From Owenia fusiformis (Eukaryota > Annelida > Polychaeta > Sabellida > Oweniidae): DNA of 64,000 nt. Location: contig CAIIXF020000011.1 of the NCBI GenBank assembly GCA_903813345.2, positions 3,870,571 to 3,934,570 on the forward strand, written 5' to 3'. Both the position numbers and the translations under genes were made by a program. Position 1 is the first letter of the stretch, and the number at the start of each line of letters is the position of its first letter. The notes under the pieces were generated by a model that did no database searches, was not told where the DNA came from, and saw only the letters and a program-made list of their open reading frames with translations. This document shows positions 1 to 10,994 of this stretch, one piece after another.

Positions 1-699
1 TTTTGAGATATGGTGTCCGAAAAGTAGGTCAAAATAAAAAGTTCTCCAAATTTAACATATGAGCTATGAAATAAGGGTAGAATTTTCTCAGGAATCCGAA
101 TCTGCAAACCAAATTTTGATTCGACTTCCAGGTCGGAAGTTATGGCATTTTGAAAGCTCAGAAATTGCTAAATTTGGCCCCATGTTATATCAATAGGGAA
201 AAATATCTTTTTGAAGTGTAAAATACCAGGTATAGACTGAGTACAGCTCAACATAATAAAAGTCTATAAAAGAAGGGGACCTCAAAGGCTACCTAGTTTC
301 AAAATGTGGACACCAAAATGCCAAGGTCAAAATCTAGGTCAAATTCATAGCTTTTCCTTATTTTTGCGATTCTGACATTACACTTTAATAATTTGCTTCA
401 AAATTTTGTATACATGTAACAAAGAGTGTGCTAATAGTGTTAGCCTTTTGCCGTCAGAAAGTATTTTGACCCACTTTTGAGATATGGTGTCTGAAAAGTA
501 GGTCAAAATAAAAAGTTCTCCAAATTTAACTTATGAGTTATGAATTAAGGGTAGAATTTTCTAAGGAATCCAAATCTGCAAATCAACTTTCAATCCGACT
601 CCCAGTTTAGATTCTATGCCATTTTAAAATTCACATTTGTTTAAAATTCACATTTGCCAGTATCCACAATGCAGATCCATCAAATATACTTTCAACAAT

Positions 700-920
700 T
701 TCTACTTACCTACCTACCTACATACCTACTCGGCTACCTACTTAGCTACCTACTTCTCAGCTACCTACTTCTCAGCTACCTACTCAGCTACCTACTCAGC
801 TACTTACTCAGCTACCTACTCAGCTACTTACTCAGCTACCTTTTCAGCTACCTACTCAGCTACTTACTCAATTACTTAATCATCTACGTACTCAGCTTCC
901 TACTCAGCTCTTTACTCAAG
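700..920. repeat. ctac/tcagctac microsatellite
   Basis: Low-complexity array of 'tacc' and 'tcagctacctac' units. It leaves two overlapping frames open by composition alone (Ser-Ala-Thr-Tyr and Leu-Leu-Ser-Tyr repeats), which are not genes. Confidence 0.9.
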
Positions 921-1659
921 TAAATCAATCTGGAGTCTTAAATTGAACTATGTTCAATTTACCAATCTAGTTATTCTTCTACAAACGTTTTCTCCTTAAC
1001 TAGAAGACATTGAGTCAAGTCCTGTATATGGTCAATTTAGGTCCAGTATCTAGTTTCTGGGAAATTGGGTCAATTTTTTATCTAGGTCAAAGGTCAAGAA
1101 CTAGGTCAAATCCAGTACTTTGTCACTTTTTTCAATTTTCTCAGTCGTCCTCCAATATTTTCGATCCAGGTTTTTTTCATTGTGTTCCTCATAAAAAAGT
1201 AGGAAAGCTAGGGTCGATTTAGTTTTTTGATATCTCAAACCGATTTTGAGATATGGTGTCCGGAAAGTAGGTCACACCAAAACGTGCTCCAAATTCAATG
1301 TATGAGTTATGAATTAGGGGTAGAATTTTGTCAGGAATCCGAATCTGCAAACCAAATATCGATCCGACTTCTGGTTTGGAAGTTATGGCGTTTTAAAAAC
1401 TCAAAAATCGCTAAATTTTGTGCCCATGTTAAGTCAATGGGAAAAAAGATTTTTTTGAAGTGAAAAATATGAAATATAGACTGAGTTCAGCTTAATTAAA
1501 TGAAAGGCTTCAAAAGAAGGGGACCTCAAAAGCCATCTAGCTTCAGAATTTGGACACCAAAATTCCTATGTCAAAATCTAGGTCAAATTCAAAGGTTTTC
1601 CTTATTTTTGTGATTCTGACACTACACTTCAATTATATTCTTCGAAATTGTGTATACAT

Positions 1660-2558
1660 TAGGGGTCCCGCGATTCATCGATATATCGATGCATCGGCTC
1701 GTTTGGTGACGATACGAGCGTATCGATACGAAGACTCAAATATCGATACACCAAAAATATAATTAACATACCTGAAATCCATCATATTTTGCCGAAATCT
1801 ACTGAATATTTGACTTTTTTGAGAAATTGTTCTTATATTTTTTGTTTGGTTTCTCGCTGGACATGACACGCCCAAAATGGTGTATAAATGCGAACAGAAT
1901 GCTTAGCGGATTGACAGTCAAAATGCGAACAAATAACTCGTGTCTTCTATGTCTTCGTATATCAACGTACTTTGTTTTATAATTATTCTATATACTTTTT
2001 GACAATTTAGTATGAATAAATATAATCTTTGAACTTTTTATTCGATAGAACGCCGTTAAAAAATTGCTTACTAATATTGATAACTCTAATAAAAACCGAA
2101 CAATATTTACGTTCGGAGTATTAATGTTGACCGGAGTTTAGAAATTGAAACTTTTTGAAAGTTTTGAAAACAATTGATAGAATTATGGCCGTGTAAATAT
2201 CAAACATGGGTAGTTGTAATATCCTAATACGGCCCCTAATAGAAAATATACTGTAGTACTTTGTAACATTCCTAAGTAAAGGGAAAGCACAGCCGGACTT
2301 CAAAAAATATTGCAAAATATGCATAGCTGGCTACTATACAGCAGGTAGGCTTGATACTACAATAGTTTTTATGCTGCATCTTAATCAAATGTCACAGCAA
2401 GTGATAGACTTTCAACTCGACATCAGCTACGTCAGTTTTGCACCCCCCCCCCCTCCCCCGGTTCAACTACACTATTATGTATCGTATCGTTGCTCGTATC
2501 GTGACCTGAGTATCCAGATACGTATCGTATCGTTTCATAATGTATCGTGGGACCCCTA
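1660..2558. mobile_element. hAT-type non-autonomous element (899 bp), TSD GTATACAT
   Basis: The ends are imperfect inverted repeats starting TAGGGGTCCC (left TAGGGGTCCCGCGATTCAT; right, read inward, TAGGGGTCCCACGATACAT). The 8-bp duplication GTATACAT lies at 1652-1659 and 2559-2566. The paralogous repeat unit at 4027-4034 carries a single GTATACAT in the same context, which is an empty site. An 8-bp duplication with TAGGG-type ends is the hAT signature. The interior holds more cgatatatcgat-like inverted repeats and no transposase frame, so it depends on an enzyme encoded elsewhere. Confidence 0.9.
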
Positions 2559-2999
2559 GTATACATGTAGCCAAGAGTCTGCTAATAGTGTTAGCCTTTT
2601 GCCGTCAGAAAGTATTTTGACCCACTTTTGAGATATGGTGTCCGAAAAGTAGGTCAAAATAAAAAGTTCTCCAAATTTAATGTATGAGTTATGACTTAGG
2701 GGTAGAATTTTGTCAGGAATCCGAATCTGCAAACAAAATTTCGATCCGACTTCCGGTTCGGAAGTTATGGCGTGTCCGAAAAGTAGGTCAAAATAAAAAT
2801 TCGCCAAATTTAACGTATGAGTTATGAATTAGGGGTAGAATTTTGTCAGGAATCTGAATCTTTAAATCAAATTTCGATCCGACTTCCGGTTCGGAAGTTA
2901 TGGCGTTTTGAAATTTCGGAAAATCGATCTGATGGCATCCTGATAGAAAGTCAAGAGTAGAGAAGAAAATATTGAAAAATTCATCCATCCTTCCTATCT

Positions 3000-3240
3000 G
3001 ATCTTATCCTATCCTATCCTTCCTATCTATCCTTCCTTCGTATCTTTTCTCCTTCCTATCCTTCCTATCCTCTCCTATCATATCCTTTCTTCCTATTCTG
3101 TTCTATCCTATCCTTCCTATCCTCTCCTATCATATCCTTTCTTCCTATTCTGTTCTATCCTATCCTTCTTTCTTATTCTATCCTATCGTTCCTTCCTATT
3201 CTATCCTATCCTACCTTCCTATTTTATCCATCCATCTTTT
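3000..3240. repeat. CT-rich microsatellite (tcctatcctt)
   Basis: Degenerate run of 'tcctatcc/ttcctatc' units. The tandem paralogue at about 4470-4640 carries the same array, shorter, so array length has changed since the duplication. Confidence 0.85.
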
Positions 3241-4764
3241 TCTGGATGACTCAGCTTATTCTGGATGACTCGGCTTATTCTGGATGACTCGGCTAAAAAA
3301 GGTCTAAATCTGGAGTCTGAAATTGAACTTCGTTCAATTTCCAAAGTCTAGTTATTATTTTTCTTTAAGAGTTTTTTCAATAACTATAAGGTATCCAGTA
3401 AAGACCATTATACAGTTCATTTAGGTTCAGTATCTAGTTGGTGGGAAATTGGGTCAAATTTTTATCTAGGTCAAAGGTCAAGAACTAGGTCAAATCTTAC
3501 ATTTTCAACCTTCTGTCTATTATCTTCGTCGTTATTTCTCGAAACGTCTTCATCTTTTTTTCATCCTGTAGCTTACAAACAGCCCTTTCATAAGTGTGCC
3601 ATCCGTTTTTTGATTACTCTTACCGATTTTGAAATATGGCGTCCGGAAAGTAGGTCACACCAAAACGTGCTCCAAATTCAATGTATGAGTTATGAATTAG
3701 GAGTAGAATTTTGTCAGGAATCCGAATCTGCAAACCAAATTTCGATCCGACTCCCGGTTCGGAAGTTATGGCGATTTAAATGCTCAAAAATTTGGTGCCC
3801 ATGCTAAGTCAATGGGAAAAAAGATTTTTTTGAAGTGAAAAATTCGAAATATAGACTGAGTTCAGCTTAATTTAATGAAAGCCTTTAAAAGAAGGGGACC
3901 TCAAAAGCCATCTAGCTTCAAAATTTGGACACCAAAATGCCTAGGTCAAAATCTAGGTCAAATTCAAAGATTTTCCTTATTTTTGCGATTCTGACACTAC
4001 ACTTCAATTATATTCTTCGAAATTGTGTATACATGTAGCCAAGAGTGTGCTAATAGTGTTAGCCTTTTGCCGTCAGAAAGTATTTTGACCCACTTTTGAG
4101 ATATGGTGTCCGAAAAGTAGGTCAAAATAAAAAGTTCTCCAAATTTAACGTATGAGTTATGAATTAGGTGTAGAATTTTGTCAGGAATCCGAATCTGCAA
4201 ACCAAATTTCGATCCGACTTCCGGTTCGGAAGCTATGGCGTGTCCAAAAAGTAGGTCAAAATAAAAATTCGCCAAATTTAACGTATGAGTTATGAATTAG
4301 GGGTAGAATTTTGTCAGGAATCTGAATCTTTAAATCAAATTTAGATCTGACTTCCGGTTCGGAAGTTATGGCGTTTTGAAATTTCGGAAAATCGATCTGA
4401 TGGTATCCTGATAGAAAGTCAAGAGTAGAGAAGAAAATATTGAAAAATTCATCCATCCTTCCCATCTGATCCTATCCTATCCTTCCTATCTATCCTTCCT
4501 TCGTATCCTTTCCTTCCTATCCTTCCTATCCTCTCCTATCATATCCTTTCTTCCTATTCTGTTCTATCCTATCCTTCTTTCTTATTCTATCCTATCATTC
4601 CTTCCCATTCTATCCTATTCTACCTTCCTATTTTATCCATCCATCTTATTCTGGATGACTCAGCTTATTCTGGATGAATCGGCTTATTTTAGATGACTGG
4701 GCTTAAAAAAGTCTAGATCTGGAGTCTGAAATTGAACTTTGTTCAATTTCCAAAGTCTAGTTAT

Positions 4765-5470
4765 CTCTCTCTTATCAATTACAGTAACCTTTGACCAGTT
4801 ATATCAGTAACCATGTGACCTATGACGTCACTTCCACTTCCGGTACATCGTCTTATCTTTTTTACTGTTTTATCAGTTTGTTATCTACCTTTGACCTATA
4901 ACAATGAAACATCCATGAAGTAGACAAGATAGCTTATCACATAGTCACCAGGTTACCTTAACAGTGTTTGTTTGATTATCTAATCAATTGAGCTCTCTCT
5001 TATCAGTTATCAGTAACCTTTGACCAGTTATATCAGTAACCATGTGACGTATGACATCATTTCTGTGCATTCAACTCAAACCTATGTTCTTTTATCAATA
5101 TAACCTTTGTCCAGTTATATCAGAAACCATGGTAGTTATCTTTTCACTGTCTTATCAGTTTATTATCTCTCTCTTATCAATTATCAGTAACCTTTGGCCA
5201 TGTTTTTCACTGTCTTATCAGTTTATTACCTCTCTCTTATCAATTATCAGTAACCTTTGACCATCTTTTTCAGTGTGATATCAGTTTATTATCTCTCTCT
5301 TATCAGTAACCTTGACCAGTTATATCAGTAACCATGTGACCTATGTCGTCACTTCCACTTCCGGTGCAGTCACTTCCGGTGCACCATCTTACCACGCGAT
5401 CTATGACGTCACTTCCGGTGCACCACTTCCGGTGCACCATGGTGTATGGTGCAGGTGCAGGTTGTAGGTC
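4765..5470. repeat. Minisatellite: 'ttatcagtaacctttgacca' units, then tgacgtcacttccggtg units
   Basis: Units containing 'ctctcttatcaattatcag' and 'taacctttgaccagttatat' are repeated about seven times. They grade into units with 'cacttccggtgcaccat' at 5340-5445. Several units contain TGACGTCA, a CRE-like palindrome. No gene is recognised. Confidence 0.75.
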
Positions 5471-5543
5471 GAAAGGCCCGCCGTATACTACTAATGGTAA
5501 TTCTACAAAACAGTACACAAAAACAAATACAAAAGGTACTCCG

Positions 5544-5563
5544 AGTAAAGAGATCTCTTTACT
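5544..5563. repeat. 20-bp perfect palindrome
   Basis: AGTAAAGAGATCTCTTTACT reads the same on both strands, with its centre between 5553 and 5554. The flanks (tactccg / ttggtgta) continue the symmetry weakly. Function unknown. Confidence 0.8.
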
Positions 5564-5639
5564 TGGTGTATTCGACTCAATCTTTTTTACTGTCTGATTC
5601 AAAATTCTATCAAGTACCTTGAATTAAAAAAATAGCAAT

Positions 5640-6700
5640 CAAATGACCATATTGAAACACTTTATGAAAAAATAGTGATCAGTGTATTAGTTCACATCTT
5701 CTGGATCGCTAACTTAGAATTTACAGCCAGTTACTAATGTCAGACGTTAACGACATTTCGTCCAGTTTTCGAACATCGCCATTTTTCTTGGAGCCATTTT
5801 GTTTTAATTTTAGACGAAATCCTGTCGAAATCATGTCATATCTCATCAAGGAGCCGAGCTGGGTCCGGTTTGATTAATGATTTATTTATCTGGCGATTTT
5901 TAAAATATTCAATTAATTTATGACACCCCGGCCAGCTTTTTTCAAATAGAGTTCACGTATTCCAGATGCAATCCCCTCTAGCCAAGTATTGACTAGAGAC
6001 TCGAGTAAGGTTTTCATATGCGTGGTCTCTTATATTTTGATGCTTACTGAACTCTGCCATGTTATCTTTGAAAATATTAACATGGCTGAAACTCCCTAAA
6101 TTACAAAAGGCCCAGAAGGAGTGAGTAGCTCCCATAATTCTTTCATATTCTATTGTATTAGGGGATTCCCCATTATACAATCTTCAATCAAATTGCAGGA
6201 TGTGATCACGTGAACAATCATGAGCAAGTGCTTTCTCAGTATTGCGCATGCGCAAAGTAAAATTTGAAATCCATGAAATGGCGTTTATTTCAGTTTAACA
6301 TCAGTTCAACCTCATCATTTCAAAACGATGGTAATACTATTGAAATTACTCAATCCAAACATTCAGAGAATACTCATAAAACACAAGCGAAAATTGAGAG
6401 ATCCATTTCAATGGCAAATGTGGCCTGTTTACAAAATTGGTGATCAAACGTACCAATATGAAAGGTGATCTTTGGGAAATCTCCCCCCTACAAAAAGGCC
6501 ACAGCTTTACTGCACATTACACATAACTATCTGAAATATACAAAAGTTAGATCTTGTACCATGGGCTTTCTGTTGAAAGCCCATGCTTGTACATATGTTT
6601 CTATTTTTCATAAACTGTTGCAATATGGTCATTTGATTGCTTATTTATTGAATTCAAAGTACTACAGATGGTCTAGAGTCTAGTTTTTTATTTCGGAAAC
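5640..6700. other. Intergenic, nothing recognised
   Basis: AT-rich sequence with no supported gene. A 75-codon frame on the minus strand at 5953-6180 has no recognisable domain and I found no splice context for it. Confidence 0.5.
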
Positions 6701-7807
6701 CAGTTCATATGGTTAAAATAATGAAATGTTGTGATGTAACCATGTATCTACTTACCAGTATGTTCTATGTCATCTATCAGACTATGTTACATTTGCTGGA
6801 ATTACACCACAAAATCCGCTAAAACGTTTTTGTGGGAGACGCTTTACAAAAGCGCCATTCTAATTACACCAACATTTCTAAATCGTCTTAGGAAGTATAT
6901 TTTGGAATTACACCTGTTTTTTCTAAAACGCCTTTCGTGCACTTTTAACGATTTAGTTATGGTTAATATCTAGCATACATGTATGTGTACATCTCCTGTA
7001 AATGTATTCTTTTTGCATCTAAGACAAAACTGATCTTCCATAATTTGATTAAAAATGCATGGCATTGCATAATTTTTATTTATCTTTTATTAATTATGAG
7101 AAAACATAATAAAAAGGTAAAAGAAATTGATTTCGATGTGACCTGGCGACCATCATCCATTTTTCAATTTAGATACAGCCAGAAAGCAGCATGAAATGAT
7201 TTCATATTTCGTTTAAGGCAAATGTTAAAACTAGTAAAAACCCGGGTAAGGCGTCTTACAAAAAACTGATCAGTATTACACTGCACACTTAACGCGCCTA
7301 ACGACTTATGCCGTTTACTAGTGACAAGGGTTCTTGGAGTTTTAGAAAAGCGCTTTTGTAAAACCGCAATCGTGATTACACCTAATTCTTAAACCTGGTT
7401 AAAACTGAAGAAGCTTTTGTAAAACGCCATGTGTAATTCCAGCAATTGTGAAACTCAGCTAAACACGACACTGAAGGCAGTATTCTGAGTTCCACTTTCC
7501 AGATGTCTGAAAACCATTTTTCTTTAAATTAATATCTTTCTTTGAAGACATGCTTGAATGACACGTGACAAGTCCTGTGATATCAACTAGTAACTAGACA
7601 CTTGATCAGACATGTTACTGGCAAAATGGACGATATAAATTTCAAAGAATTCGGCTAAGATCAATATCGATATATTGTTGCCTTCATTGTCATGTTTGGC
7701 TGAGTTCCACAATTCACAAAGTCTGATGGATAGCATAGAACATACTGGTAAGTAGAATACATGGTTACTTACATCACATCATTTCGTTCTTTTAACCATA
7801 TGAACTG
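6701..7807. mobile_element. 1.1-kb terminal-inverted-repeat element
   Basis: The left end CAGTTCATATGGTTAAAA is mirrored at the right end (…ttttaaccatatgaactg, to 7807). The inverted match continues inward for about 90 bases through 'taccagtatgttcta' / 'tagaacatactggta'. Subterminal 'ggaattacac' and 'gtaaaacgcc' motifs also recur in both halves. I see no clean target duplication and no transposase, so it is probably a MITE of unassigned superfamily. Confidence 0.75.
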
Positions 7808-8330
7808 CTTCCCAGAAAAAAAGAATTTTGAATTGAGGTTGTATATGTTCGCGGGCCTATGGGCTATACGCCGTCTACTGTTATACACTCTGCAAGATTC
7901 AATCACCAAGATGAGCAAATTAGGGGAGAATCTGATAACAAAAAGGTAACTTCATTTTTTTTCAATTTAATTATGTCTGAGTTATGAATGAACGGTCAAT
8001 CCCGTTCGTGCTCAACAAGACCAGAAAAGAGGCCCGGGGAAAAGATTGGCTTGGAAAAGAGGATGGGCTTGGAACACTATGGATCATCTGCGTACCAGTC
8101 TAAATGTGATTCAAAACATAGTGTATTAATCATTCATGGTATTCTACTTACTTGTACGCAATTGTGTTAATTTGAAAATTGTAGCTTTGCAAACATTTCA
8201 ATCGAAAATTCGAAATAATAACTTCTATTTTTATTTTATCCGGAAATAGATAAACCTCTCTTTCAATTAGTCTGTCACGTGATTTAGAAATAATCTATAA
8301 TCAGTACATATTCAACACTGTCGTACATGA
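7808..8330. other. Intergenic, nothing recognised
   Basis: Unique-looking sequence between the foldback element and the tRNA gene. There is no supported frame or repeat. Confidence 0.5.
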
Positions 8331-8403
8331 GCCTGGATAGCTCAGTCGGTAGAGCATCAGACTTTTAATCTGAGGGTCCCGGGTTCGAGTCCCGTTTCAG
8401 GCT
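8331..8403 (+). tRNA. tRNA-Lys, anticodon UUU
   Basis: Full cloverleaf. The acceptor stem GCCTGGA pairs with TTCAGGC (one G-U). The anticodon stem TCAGA/TCTGA encloses the loop CTTTTAA, with anticodon TTT at 8364-8366. The T loop is TTCGAGT. The internal pol III promoter is intact: A box TAGCTCAGTCGG at 8338-8349 and B box GGTTCGAGTCC at 8382-8392. A T-run terminator follows at 8409-8414. The sequence is close to the usual animal tRNA-Lys(UUU). Two oddities: the outermost T-stem pair is C8379-T8395, a mismatch, and the discriminator base is T rather than the usual G. No intron and no encoded CCA, as expected for a eukaryote. Confidence 0.95.
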
Positions 8404-8408
8404 AATCC

Positions 8409-8414
8409 TTTTTT
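8409..8414 (+). terminator. Pol III terminator of tRNA-Lys
   Basis: Run of six T on the coding strand, six bases after the tRNA 3' end; this is the standard RNA polymerase III stop. Confidence 0.8.
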
Positions 8415-9376
8415 ATTTTTCATACATGCCTTACCATCCATCGATAACGTACAGTGACAACATACCATAGTACACTTTAGTTGTACGGTGTCACTATTTA
8501 ATCGATTTGAAGCAGTAGACAATGATAAATTTTCCGAAAATTACATGGCAGAGAAGCATCAAAATATAAGAGGCCACAGATATGATAGCTAAACTACAAA
8601 ACAAACTAAAATATGCAGAAGTTAAGACATGTATAAGTGTTTCACATTTTTACATATATACCTACTGTTTCAATTTGGTCCTTTACTTTGATTGCTTATT
8701 TTTTAAATTCAAAGTAGTTCCAAACATTTAAAATACTGTATACACATTACTGTAGTAGCCTAAGATTCATTTGCCCCATTTCCTTTCACTCCAAAATGCT
8801 CTGTTGAAGAGATTAAATATTTAAATTAACAAGTCTGTTTCATTTCAATACCAGGCTAAGGCAACAATCGAGGATTTGCTATGTTGATTGATGAAAAGAA
8901 GGCGATAATCATTTTGCAGGGCCAAAATAATAATATGAATTGAATTATACAGCGGATTCAGAATTAATAGCTTTATAAGATTTTTTCAAATTGTGCCATC
9001 CCCTAAACTCACTTTAGTAGGGCCTAGCTTGGTAAAGAAAGCTGGGTTGTTTCTTGGAATTAATCATAAATTTTAAGTAAATCATGTTTCTAGAAAGAGT
9101 TTTATCAAAATAAATTTGGAAATACTTTTGTGTTGAAAGAAAGATGGCGTACATATACAGTTCAGACGAATCAGAGAAAGTATCAATGACTCTGCAATTG
9201 CATATAACTGGTGATCCACTCGATTAAACATACAAACGGTATGGGCTAAAAGTGCAGATCTTAACTGTTTTTCAAAAAACGTTTATGTAACTTAAGTGAG
9301 GAATTAAATCGACGATTCTGTTGTCTTGTCCTGTTGTGTTCGCATATATGTACATTTTCTTAAACATATAATACTG
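8415..9376. other. Intergenic, nothing recognised
   Basis: AT-rich sequence with no gene or clear repeat. Confidence 0.5.
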
Positions 9377-9578
9377 AGGCCCGTAGCCAGGGGGGGGGGG
9401 GGGGTTCGGGGGGTTCGGGCGACCCCCCCCCGGCCAAAATTGCTTTCAAAATCATGCAGTTTTCACCATTCTGACTATTTTTTAAGTGATTCTTGGCCAA
9501 ATTTGCCAAAGTGAGCCCCCCCCCCTAAATTTTTTTGGAAAAGTGAACCCCCCCTTGGAAAATTCTGGCTACGGGCCT
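9377..9578. mobile_element. Small inverted-repeat element, ends AGGCCCGTAGCCAG
   Basis: Left end aggcccgtagccag, right end ctggctacgggcct, with a G/C-homopolymer-rich interior containing two 'gtgaaccccccc'-type units. Sister copies are at 23139-23289 and, degenerate, at about 38330-38395. The short frame at 9326-9514 is a translation of this element. Confidence 0.75.
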
Positions 9579-10056
9579 GTTATGATATCATTGATATATG
9601 TTTGTGATAAAAAATGTCGTGGGAATCCTGCCTACAACGTATGAAATAAGGAAAAAAGAAAAATCGTACCTTCGATGTTCCGACATTTTGTTACGGAAAC
9701 GAACCGTTTTGGTAACCAGCGTAATCGATTGGATCACCAGTAAATATGGAAATCTGTTGAAAATATCGAGGTGTTGATCAATATTTGGGAGGATTTTTTA
9801 CCTTAACAGGAATATCAACTCAAACGCTGCTATTCTCTGATCAAGAGAAACACAACAGTAACATATATTTACAGAATTATGTATATTTCTATGTTGTAAA
9901 ATATAACGATACAACTCTAATATTTTTAAGCATTTGGTTTGTACAAAATGGCCAACGTCAGCTAACAAATGACAAACAAATCACTGACAATGACCTAATA
10001 AATAACATTGACTGACACGGGTTAAAAACAACATGTATCTAGCATATGAATACATA
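9579..10056. other. Intergenic, nothing recognised
   Basis: A 76-codon frame at 9785-10015 has no recognisable similarity or splice context. I do not call a gene. Confidence 0.45.
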
Positions 10057-10430
10057 CAGGGTGGGCCAAAAATGTCCATATTTTTGTTTATGCTACAACC
10101 TTGTTGATATTACAGACACATATATAAACCATGTACCATTCGAAATCCAACAAAATGATATATAATTCATTTCATATAAAGGAATATTCGTCTTAAAATA
10201 TCATATCGATCAACACAGGGGTCAACATCATGATTTACAATTTGCTGAATACAGAATGCTAAGAACTGACCAGACAGATAGAACCCCTATGATGGCATTG
10301 CGCATGCGCGGACATACATCACATCAGTACTTTAACTAAGCTAAAGTAGCCAGTTGAAAAAGTAATTACCAAACATTAAGTTATATTACAAAAAAAAATA
10401 TAAATATGGACGTTTTTTGGCCCACCCTAT
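10057..10430. mobile_element. MITE with CAGGGTGGGCCAAAAA ends
   Basis: Left end cagggtgggccaaaaa with tgtccatattt just inside; the right end, read inward, is atagggtgggccaaaaaacg with tccatattt. TA dinucleotides lie at the borders, suggesting a Tc1/mariner relative. Related single ends with 'cagggtggtccaaaa' occur at about 38030 and 57660. Confidence 0.75.
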
Positions 10431-10897
10431 TAGTATGAAACAGTCTATGTGGTGTAATTTTGGATACAATACAAAACTCATTTATAATCCATTTTTTCTA
10501 CATCGGATACTTTACAAAAAATAAATATTCCATCTTTTTTAGACATGCTATATTTTATACATTAAATCATAAAGAGTCCTCTAATGCATTGGATACCTGA
10601 TTCGATTTTACGCATTATAAATTTTGATATACAACTGCTTTGTATATTCGATACGTTCTCAAATTGTGAATGCAATGAGGATACATACAATAAATACATT
10701 CCATCTTTTTTGGGATGTGATTACATTTTATACATGAATATGAAACTCAGATAGAGTCATTTAATACATTGGATACATGATGTAAATGCAAACAATATAA
10801 AACTCATACAGAATCCCTTTGTTTAATTTGATACATTGTATTAAAACAAAAAAGGTAATAACATATCACTTTTGTAATCTTTCATAAGCATAAGTTT

Positions 10898-10903
10898 TTT
10901 ATT
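10898..10903 (-). promoter_or_regulatory. Poly(A) signal for the LRR gene
   Basis: AATAAA on the minus strand, about 90 bases after the stop codon at 10995. It supports a short 3' UTR and termination within the large exon. Confidence 0.55.
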
Positions 10904-10994
10904 TGCTTATAGTTATCACTTTCGAAGTTGTCACAATATATAGAATCAAAGAGCTGGTTTTACACCGTTATTGATCAGACATGCCTATATACAC

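Larger units (their letters stand above)
1..4760. repeat. Duplicated repeat block built on a 'GAGATATGGTGTCCGAAAAG' module
   Basis: A module of roughly 140 bases (core: gagatatggtgtccgaaaag, then a conserved run ending cttccggttcggaagttatgg) recurs near 1, 475, 1250, 2630, 2775, 3630, 4095 and 4245. On a larger scale a unit of about 1.4 kb is tandemly duplicated: about 960-3355 (after removing the 1660-2558 insertion) matches about 3335-4760 in the same order. Both units include the Rous-like run 'ctaggtcaaaggtcaagaac' and the same CT-rich microsatellite. Short open frames within it are repeat translations and I do not call them genes. Confidence 0.85.

Noticed and set aside
637-923. Repetitive Ser/Ala/Thr/Tyr and Leu/Ser/Tyr frames
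   Set aside because: Translations of the ctac microsatellite in two frames.
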